From Azorinus chamasolen (lineage: Eukaryota; Mollusca; Bivalvia; Cardiida; Solecurtidae): 64,000 bases of DNA. This document shows, in pieces, positions 41,101 through 53,100 of this stretch (its first letter is position 1; the number at the start of each line of letters is the position of its first letter). The DNA lies in assembly GCA_963576725.1 (NCBI GenBank), contig OY755244.1, forward strand, positions 80,847,620 through 80,911,619, given 5' to 3'. Position numbers and translations under genes: made by a program. The notes beneath the pieces are model-generated. The model ran no database searches and was not told where the DNA came from. It was given only the letters and a program-made list of their open reading frames with translations.

Positions 41101-44100
41101 TGCCTTACCTGGACACTTTCCAGTGGTGCATGCCTTTGCATCAATTCCCTTTCCATCACATTTTTTTCCATGAGGTTTGCCTGTCTCATATTGACAGAAA
41201 CGGTTCCTGAAATTAAAGCCTGCGTCACAGGATTTTGTACACACTGTCCATGCCGACCATCCTGCCCAGGTGCCATCCACTGAAACAAATACAAAACCAG
41301 AGTTGTCACTGAATTTAGTTAACATTTTCCCTGTAAAATATTCATTAAGAAATAATAACATCATGAATACGTATTAGGTGAATTTTTATGATGGCATATT
41401 TTATATACACAACGAGTGATGGACAATTGCCCCTTAGGATGATTGCACCTTAGGACAATTGCACCTTAGGAAAACTGCCCCTAAGAATAATTGACTTAGG
41501 ACAATTGCTCCTTGATATATATATAATATATAGCAAAATACTGTAGTAAAGTAATATATATATTAATTATATAATGGGCATGTAAACCTGTACAAATAGC
41601 AAACTTCGCCATCAGAAAATAGACACTAATAAAAAAAAGTCAACTGTTTGTCTTTGTAAAACTTAATAATGAGTAGACCCAATTGTACAGATTCTAAAAC
41701 AAAATTTTCTATTTTGGACCTATCCTGTTTGTTCAATGACAATTAATATTTATTAGGTATTAGGTAAGGTAATATTAGCAAATAGCATTGTACAAAAAAT
41801 TAAGCAAAAATTGTAATACCTCTGTAAAATCTGGCAAAAAAAATAATTAAAAAAATATGAATATTAACACATTCCCTCATATTGATGACTTTTGACGACT
41901 CTGTAAAAGTCACTTTGTGAAACCATTGTGATAAATAGAGCATTTGCTCCTATAGGAGCAAATGCTGTATTTAGCACAATGGTTTCAAACTAAAAATTTC
42001 TTACATGTTGTCAAGAAAACCTGTAGTATATCGCTAGGTAAGCGATTTGAGTTAACTGTAGTTTTGTATATACAGGATTATCTCCCTTTTTTAATTGTTA
42101 GGTTAGATTTCATTGATTTGTTGTTTATAAAAGTAAGTTCACTTTTAAACTTCATTTTGTTTGTTTTATACCTTATAAAAATTAGTACTGTGTATATATT
42201 CAAATGAGTGAGGCGGTTGGTCAATCGAAATAATTAATATGAATAAAATGTTTATATGCTAGTTTTCTGAAGTACCTCAAACTAATGGAAGCTGTATACA
42301 AATGCTGAGACTGGCACAAGCTCATTCAACGATCACTGCTGGTTATTTTGTGATCAGGGCACTGAATATTCATAGAACTTTCAGTGATGGCTTTATATAC
42401 TTATGTATTGAAGCTATATCGTTGGTTTTTGACTGATAGAGTATTGCACTCATTAAGGTTAAAGATTGGCGAATATATTGTCTGCTTGGGCTACGTAATT
42501 GTGCAGTTACCTGTTCTTTGAATGGGCTAAGTAACTGTCCTCTGAGTTCTCTCTTTGGGCATGAAAATTGCACGTTTAGACAGTCCAACCAGCTTTTAAT
42601 AATATTATACTGCTATTTCAGAGCGGTCTCAGATTAGCTGAGGCATTGAGATAGTGTTGCTCAGACTGATATAGCCTGGGGTTATATTCGGTTTGAAGCA
42701 GGTTTGCTGAAGACCGTACTCAGGGTTCGGAGCGTTGTTGAACCGTCTGCCTGAGGCCGTCTTTTTGAAGCTATACTTTTGAAGCCGTCTTATTGAGGCT
42801 GTATTTTTGAGGCTGTCTTTTTGAAGCCGTATTTTTGAGGCTGTCTTTTTGAAGCCGTCTTTTTGAGGCTGTCTTTTTGAAGTCGTCTTTTTGAGGCAGT
42901 GTTTTCGAGCCGGGCTCGGAACATACTGCAGGCAGGCTTCAAAGCGTTAGGTTTTTAAGCTTCTTGAAGCAGGTTTCATGCACTGCTCAAGATAGGTTTC
43001 AGAGCGTAGGGTTACATACATGCTTTGGGACATAGGGTCTGATACGTAGGTTTGAAGTCACAGTAGTGTTGAGATAGCTTCAAACCACAGGTTTCAACAA
43101 GGTTTGATGCTTAGGGTCTCAACTCGTATAGTCTAGGGTTATATAGCTCACATTTATACAGTTTCATGACATAGCTTGAGGATTTTGTTTCAAGCACCAT
43201 TTTGAAGTTGAGGCATCGACCAGCCGTCTCGCTGGCTTGGGGCTGTAGTAGTTGTTCACAGTTATAGTTTATTGTTTGATTGTTGGCCCCAAAGCTGAGG
43301 TATTGTTGATCACCATAACATAGGTTTTTGTATATAATTTCATGTTTTCATAGTGTTCGTCTCAGGCAAAGTAGCCTCAGAACACCATATATTCATCTCC
43401 GGCTAGCATAGCCCAGCCACATCAATTTTATAGTTTCAAACCCTGTGCTGTGTTTGGCTCAAGACATTGTCACCTCACGGAACGCCCGAAATATTTAAAA
43501 AGGTCTGAAGCTGGGTCTTGTCATTGGGGCATCACCTAGCATCCTGACAATTTGGGGGCTCGTCCGGGATAGTTCTCAGAAGGTTTTTATAGCTGAAGCT
43601 ACATAGGGTTGAAACATTAGTTTTGTGATCATGGACATAGATAAATGGATATCGGCTGGTGTGCGTTTAGGGTTGACTGGGCAAGACCTCAGGGACTATG
43701 CTGAGAAGAAAGAGAAAGAATATTTAGATAGGGAAGAGCGTATGTCGAGACGAGAAGATGAGCGACAGAAACGTGAAGATGAGCGACAGAAGCGTGAGCA
43801 TGATCAGTTTGAGAGAAAAGCCCATATGAAGCGTGAAGAACAGGAGCGTGAGATCGCGCTGGTTAAGTTAAGGGCTGAGACAGGCATGAGAGGGTCTACC
43901 TCAGAAACAAGTAGTAAGGCTCCCAGACCAAAGTTACCGAAGTTTGATGAGCAGAAAGATGATATGGACTCATATATAGAACGGTTCGAGCGCTTTGCTC
44001 AGAGTCAGGGCTGGGAAGAGAAGACATGGGCAGTTAGTTTGAGCTCGCTTTTGACAGGCAAGGGTCTTGAAGTATATACCAGCATGCCTCCAGAACAAGC

Positions 44101-47100
44101 TCATGATTACAAGGCTCTGAAAAAGGCCGTGCTGAGGCGATATCAGCTGACAGAAGAAGGTTTCAGGCAGAAGTTTAGAGAAAGTCGACCCGAGCATGGG
44201 GAGACTGTTTTTCAGTTTATGGCTAGGTTGACAAGATACTTTAGTAGATGGACAGAGATGGCTGAGGTTGAGAAATCGTATGAAGGCTTGATGGACTTAG
44301 TGGTTCGAGAGCAGTTTATACAAACCTGTTCGTCCAAACTTGCTTTGTTCTTGAAGGAGAGAGTCCCGAAGTCGGTTGATGATGTGACGAAGCTAGCTGA
44401 GCAATACATAGAGGCTCATGGTGGCTCCATATGCTCGAACAAGCATGCTAAGCTCAACTCATCATCAAATAGGCAACATCAGAGGCCTAATACTAACCTC
44501 AGACCTAGCCCAGCACCGCGGTCTGAACCTCAGAAAAAGGTTTGTTTCATATGCAGAAAAGAGGGACATTTCGCCAGAGACTGTCGCCAGAATGGCCCGA
44601 AGAAAATAAGTGCTGGAGCAATGTGTTATGAAGACTCTGGACAGCAGCAGCATGGTGCTCAGACATACAACAAAGATGTCAAGCATAGGCGTTATCAGAG
44701 TCAACGTCAGTCTCCAGACAAGCAGAAAATATCTGCTCTGTGTATGTCGGTTTCATGCAACCAGAGCCACATACAAGAATGTATCAGAGATGAAGAGCTA
44801 TGCTTAGCTAACGGAGAGTCTGTGCCGATCATAGCAGGTGGCTGTACCGTTGAGTCGCTTGAAGGCGAGAGGAATTTGAATTTGCAACCAGGGTTAGTTG
44901 ATGGTCGAGCAGTCAAGGTTTTGAGAGATACTGGCTGTGAGTTGGCGGCCATACGAAAGAACCTGGTGCGAGACGACCAGATGCTGGACAAGAGATATAT
45001 TATGATAACTATCGATGGCGGGGCCAAGATAGTACCAGCAGCATTGGTTCAGGTTGATACACCATACTACACTGGCACTGTTGAAGCCATGGTGTTGAGC
45101 TCACTCATATGTGATCTGGTGTTGGGGAATATACCTGGAGTTTCAAACACCCCAAACCAGGAATGGTTCGAGACCATGGGTCATGAAGCACAGAACCCCG
45201 AAGCTAGAGTTTCGGCAGCTGTCATGACACGAGCTCAGACCAAGAAGGAAGAGAGACCTCTCAGGGCATTAAGTGTTCCAAACTCTCCTGGGGATGAGGT
45301 TACTATTGATGAGCTCAGGAAGGCTTAGACTGAAGACACATCTTTGCAAAAGTTGTGGTCTTATGCCCGAGACAAGAGTACGCTGACCACAAGGGGTGGA
45401 AACAGTTATAGATATGAGGTACAGAAGGATGTTTTGTATAGGTTGTTCACAGAGAGCAAGGGCTCTGGTTCAACTGAAGTCAAACAAGTAGTTGTCCCAA
45501 CAAAGCATAGAAGACGTGTGATGAGCCTGGCACACGAATCAATTGTTGGTGGACACCTCTCAACCAAGAAGACGGTTGATAGGATTACAACAAGCTTTCA
45601 CTGGCCTGGGGTAACCAGTGATGTGACAAGGTTTTGTCGCTCATGCGATATTTGTCAGAAGACTGTACCGAAAGGAAGAGTCTCAAAGGTACCTATGGGA
45701 GAGATGCCAATTATGGATACACCATTTCATCGGGTTGCCGTTGATCTTATTGGTCCCATAACGCCTGTATCTGAGAAGGGGAATAGATACATACTCACTG
45801 TAGTTGATTATGCTACAAAGTACCCCGAGGCTGTGGCCTTGCCAAAGATCGAGACAGAGCGGGTGGCTGAAGCACTGCTCGATGTATTTTCAAGAGTTGG
45901 GTTCCCATCTGAGATACTCAGTGACAAAGGAAGTCAGTTCACCTCAGACTTGATGAGGGAGGTATGTCGACTGATATCTCTGAAACAACTCTTTACTACA
46001 CCATACAACCCCAAGTGTAATGGGTGGTGTGAGCGGATGAATGGCATTTTGAAGAGCATGCTCAAGAAAATGTGCCAGGAGCGACCCAAGGATTGGGACA
46101 GATATCTATCTGCTGTGCTGTTCGCCTACAGAGAGGTCCCACAAGCTTCAACGGGTTTCTCACCGTTTGAGCTCATGTATGGTCGCACTGTTCGAGGTCC
46201 CATGCAAGTGCTGAAGGAACTCTGGACTGAGAGAGAAACGCCGGAAGTCATGACCACATACCAATATGTGCTTGACCTGAGACACAGACTCGAGGACACT
46301 TGCAAGATAGCTCGTGAAAGTTTGAACGATGCCCAGAGTATGTACAAGCACAACTATGACAAATCAGCTAGAAACAGAAAGCTTGTGAAAGGAGATAAAG
46401 TTCTGCTGTTGTTGCCTACCTCGCACAACAAACTGACTCTGCAGTGGAAGGGGCCGTTCGAAGTTGTTGATGTAGTTAACAGGATGGACTACAAGGTCCA
46501 GGTTGGTGACAGGGTTGGCACATACCACATCAACCTTTTGAAGAAGTACGAAGAGAGGGAGCTCGAGGATGTTGTTTCATGCATGGCGATCATAGAGGCT
46601 GAACACAGTGAAGATGATGGGGTGGTGGATGATGAAAGCTTGATTGAACTGGCAGGCTTGACTAGCTGCGAGACTTACAAAGATGTCATGGTGTCAGAAA
46701 GCTTGACACGTGAGCAACGGCACGATGTGCTGAGGTTGCTTGAAGAGTTCCAGAACATTTTCACCGAGAAGCCTGGAACAACTGAGCTGGAGGAGCATAA
46801 GATAGAGCTCACCAGCAAGACACCGGTTAGGGTTCGGCCATACCCCATACCATATGCAAAGAGGAAGGAAGTCTCGGAAGAGGTTCAGAACATGCTTGAT
46901 GCTGGAGTGATAGAACCAGCACAATCGGATTACAATTCTCCAATTGTGTTGGTGAAAAAGAAAGACGGCACAAATAGGTTCTGTATTGATTTCAGAAGGC
47001 TCAACATGGTGACAAGGTTTGACACAGAACCTATGGGTAACCCTGAGGACATCATGTCAAGCTTGAAGGAAGATAAATTCTTCACTAAGATTGACCTAAG

Positions 47101-50100
47101 CAAGGGTTACTGGCAGATACCTGTTGAAGATAAGTCGAAGCACTTGACGGCTTTCACAACCCCAGACGGAAGTTACCAGTTCAAGAAGATGCCTTTTGGC
47201 ATGGTAAACTCAGGGAGCACGTTCAACAGGATGATGCGCAAACTGCTGCATGGTTGCAGTGATGCCGACAACTATGTCGATGATATCATGGGCCATACCC
47301 AGTCCTGGGTGCCACATCTCAGAATGTTGAGAGAAGTTTTTACAAGGGTGCGAGACGCCGGCTTGACCATAAGACCGTCCAAATGCATGATTGGATATGA
47401 AAACATTTCATTCACAGGACATGTAGTTGGCAAAGGTATGCTGCAGATGGAGCAAGAAAAGCTTCATAAGATCAAGAATGCAGATAGACCAAAGACCAAA
47501 AAGCAAGTACGAGCATTCTTGGGCTTGGCGGGATACTACAGGAAGTTTATCCCAGCATTTGCCGATATTGCGTCTCCCCTCACAGACCTGACGAAGAAAG
47601 GAAAGCCGAACACAGTTGTTTGGATGGATGAACATGAGCAGGCGTTCAATACGCTCAAGGACATGTTAACTCGCTCACCCATCCTAAGGCTACCAGACTT
47701 CCAGAGGCCCTTTGTTTTACAAACAGATGCCTCAGACAGTGGAGTTGGAGCAGCATTGATGCAAGAGTTTGAAGATGGCTTGTTCCCCATAGCATATGCT
47801 AGCAAAAAGCTGCTACAGAGGGAGAAGAACTACTCCGTCATAGAGCGTGAGTGCCTAGCCATCATTTTCGGCATTAGGAAATTTCAGAAGTACCTGTATG
47901 GTGCGGAGTTCATACTCCAGACAGATCATGCACCATTGTCATACATTCAGAAATGCAAGATAGAGAGTGGTAGGATCATGAGGTGGGCTCTGTTCCTACA
48001 AAATTATCAATTCAAGGTTCAAGTAATCAAGGGTTCAGACAATGTATGTGCTGACTACCTGAGCCGTCAATAGAGTAACAGATTTTCTTGTATTAGTTGA
48101 AAACAGTAGAGCGTTTTCTTGAGAAGGGGGCTGTTGTCAAGAAAACCTGTAGTATATCGCTAGGTAAGCGATTTGAGTTAACTGTAGTTTTGTATATACA
48201 GGATTATCTCCCTTTTTTAATTGTTAGGTTAGATTTCATTGATTTGTTGTTTATAAAAGTAAGTTCACTTTTAAACTTCATTTTGTTTGTTTTATACCTT
48301 ATAAAAATTAGTACTGTGTATATATTCAAATGAGTGAGGCGGTTGGTCAATCGAAATAATTAATATGAATAAAATGTTTATATGCTAGTTTTCTGAAGTA
48401 CCTCAAACTAATGGAAGCTGTATACAAATGCTGAGACTGGCACAAGCTTATTCAACGATCACTGCTGGTTATTTTGTGATCAGGGCACTGAATATTCATA
48501 GAACTTTCAGTGACGGCTTTATATACTTATGTATTGAAGCTATATCGTTGGTTTTTGACTGATAGAGTATTGCACTCATTAAGGTTAAAGATTGGCGAAT
48601 ATATTGTCTGCTTGGGCTACGTAATTGTGCAGTTACCTGTTCTTTGAATGGGCTAAGTAACTGTCCTCTGAGTTCTCTCTTTGGGCATGAAAATTGCACG
48701 TTTAGACAGTCCAACCAGCTTTTAATAATATTATACTGCTATTTCAGAGCGGTCTCAGATTAGCTGAGGCATTGAGATAGTGTTGCTCAGACTGATATAG
48801 CCTGGGGTTATATTCGGTTTGAAGCAGGTTTGCTGAAGACCGTACTCAGGGTTCGGAGCGTTGTTGAACCGTCTGCCTGAGGCCGTCTTTTTGAAGCTAT
48901 ACTTTTGAAGCCGTCTTATTGAGGCTGTATTTTTGAGGCTGTCTTTTTGAAGCCGTATTTTTGAGGCTGTCTTTTTGAAGCCGTCTTTTTGAGGCTGTCT
49001 TTTTGAAGCCGCCGTCTTTTTGAGGCTGTCTTTTTGAAGTCGTCTTTTTGAGGCAGTGTTTTCGAGCCGGGCTCGGAACATACTGCAGGCAGGCTTCAAA
49101 GCGTTAGGTTTTTAAGCTTCTTGAAGCAGGTTTCATGCACTGCTCAAGATAGGTTTCAGAGCGTAGGGTTACATACATGCTTTGGGACATAGGGTCTGAT
49201 ACGTAGGTTTGAAGTCACAGTAGTGTTGAGATAGCTTCAAACCACAGGTTTCAACAAGGTTTGATGCTTAGGGTCTCAACTCGTATAGTCTAGGGTTATA
49301 TAGCTCACATTTATACAGTTTCATGACATAGCTTGAGGATTTTGTTTCAAGCACCATTTTGAAGTTGAGGCATCGACCAGCCGTCTCGCTGGCTTGGGGC
49401 TGTAGTAGTTGTTCACAGTTATAGTTTATTGTTTGATTGTTGGCCCCAAAGCTGAGGTATTGTTGATCACCATAACATAGGTTTTTGTATATAATTTCAT
49501 GTTTTCATAGTGTTCGTCTCAGGCAAAGTAGCCTCAGAACACCATATATTCATCTCCGGCTAGCATAGCCCAGCCACATCAATTTTATAGTTTTAAACCT
49601 TGTGCTGTGTTTGGCTCAAGACATTGTCACCTCACGGAACGCCCGAAATATTTAAAAAGGTCTGAAGCTGGGTCTTGTCATTGGGGCATCACCTAGCATC
49701 CTGACACATGTTTTCTTTTCTCTAGTAAATGCTCCTTTTCTGTAGATTTATTCAAAGAGGTTGTATATAAAAATAGCCTATGAGGTAATGAATTTTTTGC
49801 CTGAGCAGAAACTAGAGAACCAGATCTATATTATATCCATAAGCAAACAGAGCTGACCCTGATCAGACGGATCCTATAGGAGACATCTGATCTGGGTCTA
49901 CTCTGTTTACAAAGGCATAGATTTAAATAAGAAAGGCATATTTATGGAGAAATAGGTCAAAAGGTGTAACTATGGAGTATATGGTAAAATAACGAAATTT
50001 TAAAAATGACAAGATATTAGAAAAGTAAATATTTTAGTACCTGGACACGCTGTTTCTTCACAACTAACTATATCAGTCTTCTGGCCATTGCATGCGCTTC

Positions 50101-53100
50101 CATGAGGAGCAGATGGTGAATAATTGCAGTTTCGATTTCTGAACTTTATGCCTGGTCCACAAGTGAGACTGCATGGTGAGTAAGTGCCCCATTCTGACCA
50201 CTGCCCATCAACTATAAAACACATAATTGAATGCTGAATATTTACAAAATGGAATCGTCCGTCACTTCTTAACCCTTTCCTTCATATAAAACGCATTTTC
50301 ACGCATTTGCAAAAGGACTCTAGACCCAGAACAGATGGCTCCTATAGGAGCCGTCTGATCAGGGTCTACTCTGTTTGCTAGTGGAATTTGAAAGAACTAT
50401 TTCTTTTGTTTCTAAAATAGCTACAATGTTCCACATTCCATATTTCACTATAAATATAGGTGGCGGTGGTCTAGTGGTAACGCGCTTGACTATCAGTCCG
50501 GAGGTCCGGGGTTCAAATCCCGGTCCCTCCCGGAAATTTCAGAGACGTTTTTCCGTGTCTCCCACCCGCACATACTCTCCACCCAGGGGTTAAAATGGGT
50601 ACCTGTGAGGGGTCACCCGCCGGTACTGCGGCTGCATGATTGCGCCATATGTTAGCAGTGCTCAATATTGTAGGCCAATGACTCAATGACCAGGGGAGTA
50701 AATGTACAGTCGGCTGAGCGGTCATTCGGACTGAAAGTAGACTATAACTAGGTACTTTACTTTAAATATGAATATTTGGAAAGTATTGGAATTTGGAATA
50801 AACATAAAACACAGGGGAAAGGTTAACTGTGGCAGGCTTTAATTTGCCAGATTTAAATGATAAATTATAAGTGTGGACCCTGTTCAGAATGCTTCTCTAG
50901 TATCATGTCATGTGAACACATGAAGTTTTGATCACAACAGAAAATGTAGAATCATATCTCAATTATTTTATAAATTAGGAGCAAAAGTTATATTTATCAC
51001 CATGGTTTCAAACTACATAATTCTAAAATGTTCTTTTTTATAGTAAGTGATCCTTTTCAATAGATTTATTCAAAGAGGCTGGGTCTAAAACTAGTCTATG
51101 GAGTAATGAGTAAATACCTGTCATTCTTTGTACCGGGCTTATGCTTATGTTCCCTGTTAACCCTTCGCTTGCTATTCACGTCAATATACCTACCTGTAGA
51201 TAGTGAAGACCCAGATGAGACAGCTCCTGCAGGAGCTGTCTCATCAGGGTCTGCACTATTTACAAGTTGATTGTGCAACCAGTGCACTCCACAGCAGTGA
51301 TTGCACAGCGATATACTTGTACACAATGAAGATATATGTAATTATACAACAGGGCATGTGTAAAGCAGGAGAAATGTATTTAAAAATTCAGCAAGCGAAG
51401 GGTTAACTTTTTCCTATATAAACCCTTTTACTCCATGAATATGCCAGTCAAGAAATAATGACATCATTAATATTAATTAGATTACAGGTAAACCTCTGAA
51501 AACTGAACCTCTGAAAACCGAAAATCTCTAAAAACCGAACAAATATTTTGGTCCCGAATTTTTCCTTATATATTCTATATAGAAAAGCTCTCTGAAAACC
51601 GAACTCTCTGAATTCTGAATACCGAACACAAGTTCCGGAACAGAAACCTATATTTCCATTGTAAATCACCTCTGAAAACTGATCATACCCTGAGGGCCAA
51701 TTAGGGCTGCTGACTTGATAGTTTGACTAGGGAATTTTGGGACCCCTACTGTGTATGACAGCTGCATGTGTTACTTCAAAGGTGTGAAAAATACAACAGG
51801 GGTATAGGCTAATACTTTAGCTGGTGTTGCTTTTGGAAATCATAAGAAAACTTTAATTAGGCATGATGTTTCACACGGTGTGCGGTAAAAATGCCACAGG
51901 TAAAAATGCCTTAGGTAAATATGCCATAGGTAAAAATGCCTTAGGTAAAAATGCCACAGGTAAAATGGTAAAAATGCCTTAGGTAATAATGCCTTAGGTA
52001 AATATGCCATAGGTAAAAATGCCACAGTTCAAATTTTTTTTTAAATAATAACACATATTTATAAATTTAAATATGTTGTAATATGGCATATTTACTTATC
52101 CTTCCTGGTCTATTTTTATTTAAATAATTGTATGAAAAATCTTTTTTTCATTTTGGACTCCGACAAAATTTCCAAATATTTGTTACTAAATAATGTTTTT
52201 ATTACAAACATTTTTAAATTAAAAAAAGAAATCAAATCAATTTTGGTGTTGTCTCGGTCTAATTTTTTGCAAATTGTAATGCAAAACAGAGTAGATCCAG
52301 ATTAGAAGACTCCTATCAGAAAGGTCTGATCTGGGTCTACTCTGTTTGTTAATGGAATTTGATAGATCTGTTTCTGTGTTTCATTATTGTTTCAAAAGAT
52401 AGTATTATGTCTTGTTACATACTAAAGATAAAAAACAAATCACAAGTAATGCAAAAACAGAGCAGATCCAGATTATAAGACTTCTATAGGAACTGTCTTA
52501 TCTGGGTCTACTCTGTTTGTTACTGGAATTTGATAGATCTGTTTCATTATTGTTTCAAAAGATAGTATTATGTATTGTAACATACTGAACAAATAACAAA
52601 TATTTTGAAAATTGGTCTGAATCCAAAATAAACAAAAAGATTTTTCATACATTTATTTAAACAGAGTAGACCCAGCCACCAAAATTGATTATGAAATGAT
52701 ATTATAACATATTATTTCAAAATATAGTTTTCCTTTTATAAATTCAAAAATATTTGTTATTAATTTTTTTTTTTATAACTGTGGCATTTTTAAACAGAGT
52801 TGACCCAGACACAATCCGTCAAATGCCAGAAAATAATAATAAATATTTTTAATCTTGAATATATTTAGATGGTTTTATATATATACTAAAATTGATTATG
52901 AAATGATATTATAACATATTTTTTCAAATTATACAGTTTTCCTTTTATAAATTTAAAAATATTTGTTATTATTTTTTTTTTAACTGTGGCATTTTTACCT
53001 ATGGCATTTTTACCTAAGGCATTATTACCTAAGGCATTTTTACCACTTTACCTGTGGCATTTTTACCTAAGGCATTTTTACCTATGGCATATTTACCTAA

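Larger units (their letters stand above)
42004..49711 (+). mobile_element. LTR retrotransposon of the Gmr1-like type (Ty3/gypsy), apparently intact
   Basis: Two long direct repeats (42009-43549 and 48135-49706) begin TGTCAAG and end CTGACA, and are flanked by the 5-bp target duplication CATGT (42004-42008 and 49707-49711). Between them are a tRNA-Pro-type primer site, a gag-protease ORF, an in-frame TAG, a pol ORF in the order integrase, reverse transcriptase, RNase H, and a purine tract. No frameshift breaks either ORF. I counted about four substitutions and one 31-bp repeat-number change between LTRs, so insertion was recent. It lies in the intron between TSR-4 and TSR-3, antisense to the host gene, inside a TTAA-B MITE. 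Confidence 0.93.

Noticed and set aside
48755..49099. Minus-strand open frame with KTASRRRLQKDS-like repeats
   Set aside because: It is the reverse reading of the GCCGTCTTTTTGAGG tandem repeat in the 3' LTR.
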